Of a stretch of DNA of 64,000 nucleotides, positions 15,396-23,777 are shown piece by piece. The DNA comes from JBDTSW01 sp963782605 (lineage in GTDB: Bacteria > Actinomycetota > Thermoleophilia > Solirubrobacterales > 70-9), in assembly GCA_963782605.1 (NCBI GenBank), contig CAWAKK010000001.1, positions 124,001 through 188,000 on the forward strand, in the 5' to 3' direction. Numbering within the stretch: position 1 is the stretch's first letter; every line of letters begins with the position of its first letter. The notes beneath the pieces are model-generated. The model had not been told where the DNA came from, searched no databases, and worked only from the letters and a program-made list of their open reading frames with translations. The translations under genes and the position numbers were made by a program.

Positions 15396-15839
15396 CTAGG
15401 TCGTGCGAACGATGTAGACGCCGCAGGGGGCGTGATGAGAGACCTTGTTCGGAACGCTTCCGAGCAGGAAGCGCTTCGTCCCGGTCATGCCCTTGTTCCC
15501 GACCACGATGAGGTCGGCGCCCGTCTCCTCGGCGACATCGAGAATGGAGTCGGCGGGATCGCCCTCGCGGGCATGGGTGTTGACCTCGAGGCCGTCGTCC
15601 CTGGCGGCGCCGGACGCATTCTCGAGCGTCGCATTCACTTCCTCACGGGGGCCAACGCCATGCGCTACATCACCTGGGACCTCCGCGGATTCCTCGCGCA
15701 AGCGCTCCTGGGGAACGGGCTGATAGGCGCTCACGATCTCGAGCGACGCCCCGCTCATCTTCGCCAGCTCGATCGCCTGTCGGACCGCCTGGGCGGCAGT
15801 CTCAGATCCATCCGTGCCGATAACGATGCGAGTGAACAA
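15396..15839 (-). CDS. Universal stress protein (UspA family)
   Basis: 147 residues, one Usp domain. The N-terminal strand is FTRIVIGTDGSETA, and the ATP-binding signature GNKGMTGTKRFLLGSVPNKVSHHA matches G-2x-G-9x-G-[ST], so ATP-binding is likely. I take TTG 15839 as start because AAAGGAGG lies 6 bases before it and the residues upstream are not Usp-like. Role: general stress/energy adaptation; the partner is unknown. Confidence 0.88.
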   Translation of the reverse strand: MFTRIVIGTDGSETAAQAVRQAIELAKMSGASLEIVSAYQPVPQERLREESAEVPGDVAHGVGPREEVNATLENASGAARDDGLEVNTHAREGDPADSILDVAEETGADLIVVGNKGMTGTKRFLLGSVPNKVSHHAPCGVYIVRTT

Positions 15840-15888
15840 GGGCGCCTCCTTTAGTGCGAACGGCGCCATCCTATGCCCACAGCGCGCT

Positions 15889-15975
15889 TCAGAAGAGCTT
15901 GATGGCGGCAATGACCATCGATGCGAACAGCGCGAGGACCAAGAGGATGAGGCTGACGAGCCAGCTTCGGGGCAC
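15889..15975 (-). CDS. Possible 28-residue single-pass membrane peptide
   Basis: From GTG 15975 the frame reads PRSWLVSLILLVLALFASMV followed by IAAIKLF and a TGA. It is a basic start, a helix of about 20 hydrophobic residues and a Lys near the end, the pattern of small membrane proteins. It lies alone in the 187-base gap between usp and the divergent phosphotriesterase gene. There is no clear ribosome-binding site, so translation is uncertain. Confidence 0.3.
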   Translation of the reverse strand: MPRSWLVSLILLVLALFASMVIAAIKLF

Positions 15976-16026
15976 GCATCTAGCGTAGGGCTTGTGCGGC
16001 ACACCGGACCATAGACTCAGCCCGCC

Positions 16027-17019
16027 ATGGCGACTGTGCAGACGGTTACCGGGCCGATCGACGCGTCCGAGCTGGGCACGACGCTGATTCACGAGCACCT
16101 CCGGGCGCGCGACGAGGCCGTCTCCGCCCAGTGGCCGCACGTGAGCTCGATTGCCGCCGACCCCGCCCCCACCGAGGTCGGGGCCGACGACATCTTTCGG
16201 GTGGCCGCCGACTGCGCCAGGGGCGTGATGGAGCGCGGCGTCAGCACTATCTGCGATCCAAGCTGCATGTTTCTCGGTCGCGATATCGAGCTGATGCGAG
16301 GGGTGGCGGCCGAGACCGGCCTTCAGGTCGTGCCGTGCACCGGCATCTACACGTACGACTCGCTGCCGATGTTCTTTGTGACCCGCGAGCCAGACGCGAT
16401 TGCGAAGCTGTTCGTCCACGACATCGAGACGGGCATCCAAGGCACCGACTCCAGGGCCGCCTTCCTCAAGTGCGCCGCCGACGAGCCCGGCCTCACCGAG
16501 AACGTCCAGAAGGTCCACCGCGCCGTCGCGAAGGCGTCGATTGCCACCGGCGCGCCGATCATGGCCCACTCCCGGCCCGCCAGCGAGACGGGCCCCGGGC
16601 AAATCGAGATCCTCGAGGAGGAGGGCGTCGACCTCTCGCGCGTGCAGATCGCGCATACCGGAGACACCGATGACCTCGACTACATCGAGCGCCTGCTCGA
16701 GCGAGGCGTGTGGATTGGCCTCGACCGCTTCGGCCTCGAGATCTTCCTGCCGTACGAGCGGCGGATCGCCACGGCGCTCGCGTTGCTCGAGCGCGGGTAC
16801 GCGGAGCGCATGTTCCTCTCGGCGGACTACTGCGGAACGCTCGACTGGTATCCGGTGGAGGTGGCGAAGGCGCTGATGGACGGCGGCGCCGAGAAGGACT
16901 GGTCGATGAACATCGTCCACGACAAGGTCATCCCGGATCTGCGCGATGGTGGGATGACCGAGGAGCAGCTCGAGACGATGCTCGTCGCTAACCCGCAGCG
17001 CTGGCTTACCGGCGGCTAG
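16027..17019 (+). CDS. Phosphotriesterase-family metal-dependent hydrolase
   Basis: 330 residues. The binuclear metal site is complete: His22 and His24 (HEH), carboxylated Lys148 (AFLKCA), His181 (MAHSRP), His210 (AHTGDTDD) and Asp267 (LSADYC). The start TVTGPIDASELGTTLIHEHL is standard for the PTE/phosphotriesterase-like lactonase group. Members hydrolyse lactones or organophosphates; natural activity here is more likely lactonase or an unknown hydrolase. Monocistronic by spacing. Confidence 0.87.
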   Translation: MATVQTVTGPIDASELGTTLIHEHLRARDEAVSAQWPHVSSIAADPAPTEVGADDIFRVAADCARGVMERGVSTICDPSCMFLGRDIELMRGVAAETGLQVVPCTGIYTYDSLPMFFVTREPDAIAKLFVHDIETGIQGTDSRAAFLKCAADEPGLTENVQKVHRAVAKASIATGAPIMAHSRPASETGPGQIEILEEEGVDLSRVQIAHTGDTDDLDYIERLLERGVWIGLDRFGLEIFLPYERRIATALALLERGYAERMFLSADYCGTLDWYPVEVAKALMDGGAEKDWSMNIVHDKVIPDLRDGGMTEEQLETMLVANPQRWLTGG

Positions 17020-17112
17020 GGGAGGGACTGCGCGTTCACCTTGAACGTTCGCTGTTCCGCTGCGCACGGGCCCATCCTTGCCCGTGCGGACACAGTGTTA
17101 GGGTGAGCTCGA

Positions 17113-17571
17113 GTGTCCGAGGCCACGCTGCACACGAACGCCGGCGCCATCAAGGTTGAGCTCTTCGACGGTGACGCGCCCAAGACGGTGGAGAACTTTC
17201 GCAAGCTCGCGGGCGACGGCTTTTACGACGGGCTCACCTTCCACCGGGTGATTCCTGACTTCATGATCCAGGGCGGATGTCCGGAGGGCACGGGCACGGG
17301 CGGCCCCGGCTACACGTTCGAGGACGAGTTCAACGAGAACAAGGTCGTCCGTGGTGCGCTCGCCATGGCCAACGCAGGACCCAACACCAATGGGTCGCAG
17401 TTCTTCATCGTCACCACCGGCGAAGCCCCGTGGCTCGACGGCAAGCACACCGTCTTCGGTCGAGTCGCGGAAGGCATGGACGCCGTCGACGCGATCGAGG
17501 GCACGCCGACGAGCGGCGGCGATCGCCCGATCGAGCCTCAGGTGATCGAGCGCGTAGAGCTCGACGCCTGA
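17113..17571 (+). CDS. Cyclophilin-type peptidyl-prolyl cis-trans isomerase
   Basis: 152 residues, a compact single-domain cytoplasmic cyclophilin without signal peptide. The catalytic core FHRVIPDFMIQGG holds the essential Arg, and NGSQFFIVT and GKHTVFGRV complete the active site. It catalyses proline isomerisation in protein folding. GTG start. It is preceded by a gap of about 90 bases after the phosphotriesterase gene. Confidence 0.92.
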   Translation: MSEATLHTNAGAIKVELFDGDAPKTVENFRKLAGDGFYDGLTFHRVIPDFMIQGGCPEGTGTGGPGYTFEDEFNENKVVRGALAMANAGPNTNGSQFFIVTTGEAPWLDGKHTVFGRVAEGMDAVDAIEGTPTSGGDRPIEPQVIERVELDA

Positions 17572-17617
17572 ATCTCACGCATTAACATCCGTCGCGCCCG
17601 ACGCCGATAAAGGACAT

Positions 17618-18760
17618 ATGGCGCAACACGCCTCAAATCAGGACAACGGACGTGTCCCTGAGGGTGCGGCCGGACAGCGCTTCCGCGACCTGATCGAGTG
17701 GCTTCCGGTCGTTGTCTACGAGGCCGAGTTCGGCCCGGAGGGCAACTGGTCCTACGTCAGCCCCCACGTCGAGAGGATGCTGGGTTACACGGCCGAGGAG
17801 ATGATGGCCGACGAGAGCCTCTACGCCGCCCGGCTTCACCCCGATGATCGCGACGAGGTCATGGAGCTCGAGCGAACCGAGGCGGAGATGGCCCGCTCGA
17901 GCGACGTGACGCTGGTGAGCGAGTATCGGCTCCTCCACCGCGACGGGCGGGTGGTCTGGGTGCGCGACGAGGCGAGAATGGTCCGATCTGACCGGGCTGC
18001 CCCCTACTGGCGGGGCGTATTGATCGACATCACCGAAGCGCGCGAGGCCGAGCGGGCCCTGGCCGACTCGCATGACCGCTACCGCGGGCTCGTCAACAGC
18101 CTGCCGGTTTGCGCCTATCAGGCCGACCCCCACTCGGAGAGCCGGCGCCAGTTCGTCTCCCCTCAAGTCCGAGATCTGCTCGGTTACACCCCCGACGAGT
18201 GGGCGGCGGATCCCTCGCTTTGGAACACCACCTTGCATCCCACCGACCGCTCGCGCGTGCTCCGCGACGAAGAGCGCCACGTCACGATGGCGGTCGGGAC
18301 GCCCTGGGTGAGCGAGTACCGCCTGTTGACGCGATCCGGGGCGGTGATCTGGGTCCGCGACCGTTCGGTGGTCGCCGAAGGGCATGAAGGGCGTCGCGTG
18401 ATCGACGGCATCATCACCGACGTCACCCCCGAGCACGCGACGGGACCGGGGACGGTGCGCGACGTTCTCCGGCTCACGTGTGCGAGCTGCGGAGCCGTCC
18501 ACGCAGCCGAGCACGCCGGCCCGTGCATCGAGTGCGGGAGCGGTGACGTCGTCGCGGTATCAATGAACGCGACGCTCGCTGAGCTGGCTGCCACAAGGAT
18601 TCAGATGGAGACCCTCCTGGACGGGGTCCACCAGCATCTCGAGACCGTTTCCGGAGACGCGGAGCGTGCGACTCAGGGCGCTCGCCCGAGCCCCGCGGTC
18701 GAGCGCCGGATCATCACCCGGCCCACGAGCCCCTCGACCGCCTCCGTTCGAAAGCCCTGA
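17618..18760 (+). CDS. PAS-PAS protein with C-terminal zinc-ribbon-like motif, no output domain
   Basis: 380 residues. Two PAS_3-type domains with PAC ends (about 25-145 and 150-275): FVSPQVRDLLGYTPDEW and VSEYRLLTRSGAVIWVRD are diagnostic. At about 290-315 comes CASCGAV...CIECGSGD, a C-x2-C / C-x2-C rubredoxin/zinc-ribbon-like knuckle, then a helical segment and a disordered basic tail. No kinase, GGDEF, HTH or phosphatase domain is visible, so it must signal by protein contact. It converges on the ion-channel gene with only 10 bases between them. Confidence 0.82.
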   Translation: MAQHASNQDNGRVPEGAAGQRFRDLIEWLPVVVYEAEFGPEGNWSYVSPHVERMLGYTAEEMMADESLYAARLHPDDRDEVMELERTEAEMARSSDVTLVSEYRLLHRDGRVVWVRDEARMVRSDRAAPYWRGVLIDITEAREAERALADSHDRYRGLVNSLPVCAYQADPHSESRRQFVSPQVRDLLGYTPDEWAADPSLWNTTLHPTDRSRVLRDEERHVTMAVGTPWVSEYRLLTRSGAVIWVRDRSVVAEGHEGRRVIDGIITDVTPEHATGPGTVRDVLRLTCASCGAVHAAEHAGPCIECGSGDVVAVSMNATLAELAATRIQMETLLDGVHQHLETVSGDAERATQGARPSPAVERRIITRPTSPSTASVRKP

Positions 18761-18770
18761 CCGCTCGGGC

Positions 18771-19826
18771 TCAGGCGAGTCCAGTGATCAGGAGAACGGC
18801 CGCCGCCACGACGTAGGCGACCGTCAGCACGGCCAGGCTGCGCCGGTCGAGGCGCTTGGCCACCACCACGTCGCCCTCGGCGTCCACCCACGAGTTGCGC
18901 ACGATCAAGACCATCGTGAGCACGACGAAGGCGTAGGAGAGGATGTAGAGCTTGTCGAGCAGGATCAGATAGTCGACCTCGGGCAGGCTCGAGTTCGACG
19001 TCAGCTGCAGTGCGACGAGGGTAAGGAGCGCGGTGATCCCGATTCCGATCCGTCCCTCGACGTAACGGGGGTGCAGGAGCAGGGAGAGCGCCGCGGTCAA
19101 TGCGACCAACAGCATCGGCAGCAGCAGCTTGAGCGCGTAGGTCCCCTTGGGACGCTGCACCGGGACGTCGAAGATCGCTCGGGAATAGGTGATGTCCTCG
19201 AAGTCCGGGTCGCCGAAGTTCGAGTCGTACTCGTTGTCGATGATGCGCAGCTCCGGGTCCTGGATCTCCCAGCCCGGCAGGACGAGATCGCGTGACAGCG
19301 CAACCGGATCGGTGTCGGGCTTGTAGATCAGGCCGGTGGAATCCTCGGTGGAATCCTCGAGCTCGATCCGCAGATTCTGGCTGTCGAAGGGGTAGCGCTC
19401 CAGTGGCAGCTTGGTGTTGAACTTGCCCTGGTTGCGCAGCACCTGGTAGTAGGAGCCGTCGGCCAGCCTCTCGGGCTCAGCCGTCTCGTAGGTGAGGATG
19501 TGACCCCAGAGCTCGAACGAGTTCAGGAACTCGAACGAGCGCGACGGGTCGATCTTGGGGTCCTTCCACTTGAACCAGAGGTACATGTCGACGTTGTAGG
19601 AGTGCGACTGCAAATCGAGCTGCTGAATGTCGTTGATGAGCGCGCCGACTCGCACAACGGCGGGCTTGTCGGCGTCGGGCTGCGCGTCTTCCTTCGGCGC
19701 GGGGGTCGCGGAATCGGTCTCGCCGGGTGCCTCGTCGCGAACTTCCTGCGCGGTGGAGACCTGGCTGAGGACCAGCCCGAGAAGGATCATCGCGGCGGCG
19801 GCGAGGATCACTCGGACCTTCATCAA
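18771..19826 (-). CDS. Prokaryotic pentameric ligand-gated ion channel (Cys-loop receptor homologue)
   Basis: 351 residues with the layout of GLIC/ELIC. A signal peptide (1-26) and a short Asp/Glu/Pro linker lead into a beta-sandwich ligand-binding domain (about 55-228) with the Pro-loop YPFDSQNLRIELED (145-158; no flanking Cys pair, as in other bacterial members) and LVLPGWEIQ. Four membrane helices follow: M1 about 230-251, pore-lining M2 about 260-277 (RIGIGITALLTLVALQLTSN), M3 about 283-309 and M4 about 329-349. It would form a pentameric channel gated by protons or a small amine/organic ligand. The ligand is unknown. Confidence 0.85.
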   Translation of the reverse strand: MMKVRVILAAAAMILLGLVLSQVSTAQEVRDEAPGETDSATPAPKEDAQPDADKPAVVRVGALINDIQQLDLQSHSYNVDMYLWFKWKDPKIDPSRSFEFLNSFELWGHILTYETAEPERLADGSYYQVLRNQGKFNTKLPLERYPFDSQNLRIELEDSTEDSTGLIYKPDTDPVALSRDLVLPGWEIQDPELRIIDNEYDSNFGDPDFEDITYSRAIFDVPVQRPKGTYALKLLLPMLLVALTAALSLLLHPRYVEGRIGIGITALLTLVALQLTSNSSLPEVDYLILLDKLYILSYAFVVLTMVLIVRNSWVDAEGDVVVAKRLDRRSLAVLTVAYVVAAAVLLITGLA

Positions 19827-19909
19827 CCGATCCTAACCATCTTTGGCATGCGCGGCGCACCTTTTAAAAGCGTTGGATACGCTGCCGCATCGCGCCGCGC
19901 CGCACCCGC

Positions 19910-21352
19910 TTGGTTGTTTGGCTCACCGCCCTTTCGCTGGCGGTCGTCGGGTGCGGCGGTGGCGACGATGAGGCGCCCGATCGGGAGGCGGCGACGTATG
20001 AGCTCCCCCAGCTCGAGTGGTCCGACCTCGAGGAGTGCGGGAAGAAGCCAGGACCGGAAACCGGCGGATTTCGCTGCGGCGAGCTCGAGCTTCCGTTCGA
20101 GCGAGAGGACGCCTCGTACGGGAACATCACGATCGGTTTCGCGGTGCGGCTGGCGATCAACGGCAACGGCGAGCTGGGGGACTCACCGATCTTCGCCATC
20201 GAGGGTGGGCCTGGGTTCGCCACGACCAACACGGCGGCCATCTACCGCAAGCTCTTCAGCACCGACAAGAACCTGTTGCGCGAACACGACCTCGTCCTGG
20301 TCGACATGCGGGGCACGGGGCGGTCCGAGGCCGTCGACTGTCCCGATCTCCAGAACGTCTACGGGCCCGACTTCGTCTCGCTCGCCCAGTGCGCAGCGGA
20401 TCTCGGCAAGCAGTTCGAGTCCTACCGAACCTCCGCGGCAGCCGACGACATCAACGACGTCCGTCAGGCGCTGGGCTACGACAAGATCGCGCTCTACGGT
20501 GACTCCTACGGCACGTTCCTGGGCCAGTCGTATGCCTTCCGTCACGGCGAAACCCTGAACGCGCTGGTGCTCGACTCGGCCTACCTGGCATACGGCGAGG
20601 ATCCCTGGTACCCCAGCCTCGTCCGCACCGGCACCCGAGCCATGCGGCGCGCCTGCGCCCGCGAGCCGACCTGCCCGGGTGGCGCCCGGGGTGCCGAGGA
20701 ACGCATGGAGAAGATGGCGGAGCGGCTTCGCGGGGAGCTCCGCAACGTCGGCCTGCTGGTCGACGTGATCGTGAACGGCTACAGCGGGCCGCCCGACTCC
20801 TTCCTCGAGGTCGATAGGGCGATCCGCAGGTACCTCAAGGGAAACAAGAAGGCCTACAACAGGCTGAATGAACCGGTCTGGATTGGGAGCAAGAACGCAG
20901 ATGCGTACACCCGCTTCGGTGAGCTCGGCGTGGGCTGCAACGACTACCCGATGATCTGGGACAAAGATGCCTCGGAGCCCGAGCGTCGCGCGCAGCTCGA
21001 GGAGGCGATCCGCGAGTACGACCCCAAAGCCTTCCCGCCCTTCACCCCCCGCGAGGTCGCCTACGCGCCCGAGTTCGGCTACCTCGAGTGCCTCACGTGG
21101 CCGCAGCACACCGATCTCTACGAGCCGCCGGTCGATCCCGAGACCGACGAACCAACTGAGGCGCCGGTACTCGTCCTCTCAAACGAGATGGACTCGATCA
21201 CGACGCCCTGGGAGGGCAAGCAGGTCGCCGAGCTCTTCGCGGACTCCGAGTACTACGTAGCCCCCAACGCAGGCCACGTCCACGCGCTGTATTGGCGATA
21301 CGGCAGGGGGGCGGACAAGATCCGCAACTTCCTGAGTCGGGCGATCGGCTGA
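19910..21352 (+). CDS. Secreted lipoprotein alpha/beta hydrolase, tripeptidyl-aminopeptidase-like
   Basis: 480 residues. The signal peptide has the lipobox AVVGC (Cys15), so it is lipid-anchored outside the membrane. Alpha/beta hydrolase core: EGGPGFA oxyanion loop, VDMRGTGRSE, nucleophile Ser199 in YGDSYGTF, Asp in SNEMDSITTPWEG and His in NAGHVHA. The C-terminal part matches the TAP_C region of Streptomyces tripeptidyl aminopeptidases and SlpD/E-like proteases. Start is TTG 19910; there is no better in-frame start upstream. It is probably an extracellular proline-type or tripeptidyl peptidase. Confidence 0.83.
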   Translation: MVVWLTALSLAVVGCGGGDDEAPDREAATYELPQLEWSDLEECGKKPGPETGGFRCGELELPFEREDASYGNITIGFAVRLAINGNGELGDSPIFAIEGGPGFATTNTAAIYRKLFSTDKNLLREHDLVLVDMRGTGRSEAVDCPDLQNVYGPDFVSLAQCAADLGKQFESYRTSAAADDINDVRQALGYDKIALYGDSYGTFLGQSYAFRHGETLNALVLDSAYLAYGEDPWYPSLVRTGTRAMRRACAREPTCPGGARGAEERMEKMAERLRGELRNVGLLVDVIVNGYSGPPDSFLEVDRAIRRYLKGNKKAYNRLNEPVWIGSKNADAYTRFGELGVGCNDYPMIWDKDASEPERRAQLEEAIREYDPKAFPPFTPREVAYAPEFGYLECLTWPQHTDLYEPPVDPETDEPTEAPVLVLSNEMDSITTPWEGKQVAELFADSEYYVAPNAGHVHALYWRYGRGADKIRNFLSRAIG

Positions 21353-21461
21353 GCAGGACTGCGGTCTGGGCGGGCAGGGCCGCCGGAGGCGTCGACCGTT
21401 ACTCGGGCGCGGCGCCAACCCGTACCGCACGCCGGTCAGCTCCTCCGAGACCTCCGAGCGA

Positions 21462-22543
21462 CTAGACGGTCTCGGTCACAACCGTTGGCGACGGAGCGGG
21501 CGTCTTGATCGCGCGAGCCTCGCGCCAAGTGAGCAGGCGGCCGTCGGATTCGTCGATCACCTTCAGCCGGGTCGAGCGAATGCCGTCCCAGAAGGTGAGC
21601 ACCGGGACGTCGTGGAAGATGGCGTTGTCGTCGTGAGCGCGCTGCAGGTTGTAGTTGGGGATGCGGGCGTTCAGGTGGTGCACGTGGTGCAGGCCGATGT
21701 TGCCGGTGAAGAACTGCAGAACCTTCGGCAGCTTCAGGTACGAGGAGCCCCGCAGCGCCGCATCGGCGTAGCTCCACGAGTCGGTGTTCTCCCAGTACAC
21801 GTCCTCGAACTGGTGCTGGACGTAAAAGAGCCATACACCGGCCGTACCGGCGCCGATCCAGATCGGGAGCTGCACCATGAAGGCCTCCTGCCAGCCGACG
21901 AGGAGACACAGCGCTGTCAGCGCCACGACCACCGCGACGTCGGTGAGCAGCACGCTCCGGCGCTGGGCCTTGCCCGCCTGGCCGCCCCAGAAGCGTGGCA
22001 TCACCAACAGCGAGTAGATCGGCCCGATCCCGAACATGACGAGCGGGTGCCGGAAGAGGTAGTAGCCGAGGCGCCCACGCCACCCCTTGGCCCGGTACTC
22101 GGCAAGCGTGAGCGTGGGGACGTCGCCCTGCCCCCGACGATCGAGGTCTCCTGCAGAGCCGTGGTGGGCCCAGTGGTCCGCGCGCCAATTCTCAAACGGC
22201 TGCAGGACCAGTAGCGAGCAGAAGATGCCGAACCACTTGTTGGCCGTGCGGTTCGGCAGAAATGAGCCGTGGGTGCAGTCGTGAAAGAGAATGAAGGTGC
22301 GGAGCAGGAACCCGGCGGCTGGGAGCGCGAGCGCGAGCACCAGCCAGTAGGAGACGCCGGCGTCGAGCAGCAGGTACATCGCGACACTGAGGCCGAAAAG
22401 GGCACGACTGACGTCGCGATGTCAAGCAGGCTGCGCCCCCAGCGCGGATCCGCGTATGGCTGCAGGTCGATCGCCCACTGCGGCCGCTCGCGCTTCGGCT
22501 TCGCGGCAGCAGGCGGCGCGGGTTCTGTTTTAACAGCGTCCAT
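21462..22543 (-). pseudogene. Membrane fatty acid desaturase gene with one-base frameshift
   Basis: The N-terminal part (from ATG 22543) and the remainder are in different frames; they join at an AAAA run, 22396-22399 on the plus strand. Adding one base gives DIATSVVPF followed directly by a family-like membrane segment. The main part has all three di-iron His boxes: HDCTHGS, HWAHHGSAGD and HHVHHLN, plus four or more membrane helices. The enzyme would insert a double bond into acyl chains. The homopolymer position suggests a sequencing error rather than loss. Confidence 0.75.
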
Positions 22544-22639
22544 AAAGGTCAAGGGCCGCAGGGTGGCAAGCTAGGCTGCCCAGCGGCCGCATAACTCTAG
22601 TGCCTCGGCGGGCGTCCGTGGGTAAAAAGTTCGGGTTCC

Positions 22640-23707
22640 CTAACTCCGGAGCTCGGGAAGGACCTGCTCCCCGTACACGCGAAGCGCGGCCTGCGGGTCG
22701 GCCGAGGAGACGTTCATGAGCATCACAGCAGTGGCACCGAGCGCCCCGATCGCCTTGATCTTGCGCACGTGCGCAGCGGGATCGGAGGAGATGATGGCTC
22801 CCGCCTTGAACTCGCGGTCGGAGACCTCGCGCCCGTTCGCCTGGATCTCAGCCGGCTCATGGATCGGGTCGGTGTAGTGCTCGTCGACCTGGGTGGCCTT
22901 CCACTCGCGGGCACTCTCGAGTGCGGTCTCGTCGTCCTCCGCCCAGGAGAAGAGGCCCTGGAGGATGATCTCGCCCGGGTCTTTGCCCGCCTCATCGCGG
23001 GCGCGGCGGTATGAGGCAATGACCGCGGGAGCCTGGCGCGGGTCCGCGAGAGTCCAAAGCCCGTCGCCAAGCCTGCCTGCGATCTCCGCAGCCTGCTCGC
23101 CGAAGGCGGAGACGTAGATGGGCGGGCGACGCTCGGGCAGCGTGTAGAGCCGTGCGCGTCGCGTGCGGAAATACTCGCCTTCGAAGTCGACCGTCTCGCC
23201 GTCGAGAAGCCGCCCGATGATCTCAAGCGACTCCTCCATCCGCGCGAGCTGCTCGCCCACCGACGGCCAGTCGAACCCAGCGGGGATCTCGTTCATCGCC
23301 TCGCTCGAGCCGACCCCCAAGAAGGCGCGGCCCGGGTTCATCACTTCAAGCGTCGCGATCTGCTGGGCCAGGACCACCGGGTTGTAGCGGTAGATCGCAC
23401 CGGTCACGGCGGTGCCGATCGACGCCTCGTGCGTGGCGTTGCCCACCGCCCCCAACCACACCCACGCGTTGCCCGATGCGTTGGGCGCCGGGTCGCCGTC
23501 CGACCACCACGGGGCGAGGTGATCCGAGCAGCAGATCGCGTCGAAGCCCGCTCGCTCGGCCTCGACCGCCTGCGTCAGCAGCTTGTCCGGCTGGAAGCGC
23601 TCGTGGGCGAGGGATACCCCGTAGACCGGCTCGTCGGGTGCCTGGCGGCGTGCCCAGAGCACGCCCTTGGTGGACTCGATCAGCCCCACGGGCGGGCGGT
23701 TACCCAC
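22640..23707 (-). CDS. LLM-class F420-dependent oxidoreductase
   Basis: About 355 residues, luciferase-like TIM barrel. Marks: YGVSLAHERFQPDKLLTQAV, FDAICCSDHLAPWW, GSSEAMNEIPAG and PPIYVSAFGEQAAEIAGRLG, resembling the TIGR03557/G6PDH-like F420 group. F420 is the likely coenzyme. GTG 23707 has AGAGG 5 bases upstream; GTG 23689 is an alternative. Divergent from the WS/DGAT gene with 70 bases between them, a shared promoter region. The substrate is unknown. Confidence 0.8.
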   Translation of the reverse strand: MGNRPPVGLIESTKGVLWARRQAPDEPVYGVSLAHERFQPDKLLTQAVEAERAGFDAICCSDHLAPWWSDGDPAPNASGNAWVWLGAVGNATHEASIGTAVTGAIYRYNPVVLAQQIATLEVMNPGRAFLGVGSSEAMNEIPAGFDWPSVGEQLARMEESLEIIGRLLDGETVDFEGEYFRTRRARLYTLPERRPPIYVSAFGEQAAEIAGRLGDGLWTLADPRQAPAVIASYRRARDEAGKDPGEIILQGLFSWAEDDETALESAREWKATQVDEHYTDPIHEPAEIQANGREVSDREFKAGAIISSDPAAHVRKIKAIGALGATAVMLMNVSSADPQAALRVYGEQVLPELRS

Positions 23708-23777
23708 GCCACCTCTGCCGAAACGATGCCGGTCGACGCCACCCCGCAGCACGGGAAGCCGGAATAATCCCGGAGGC

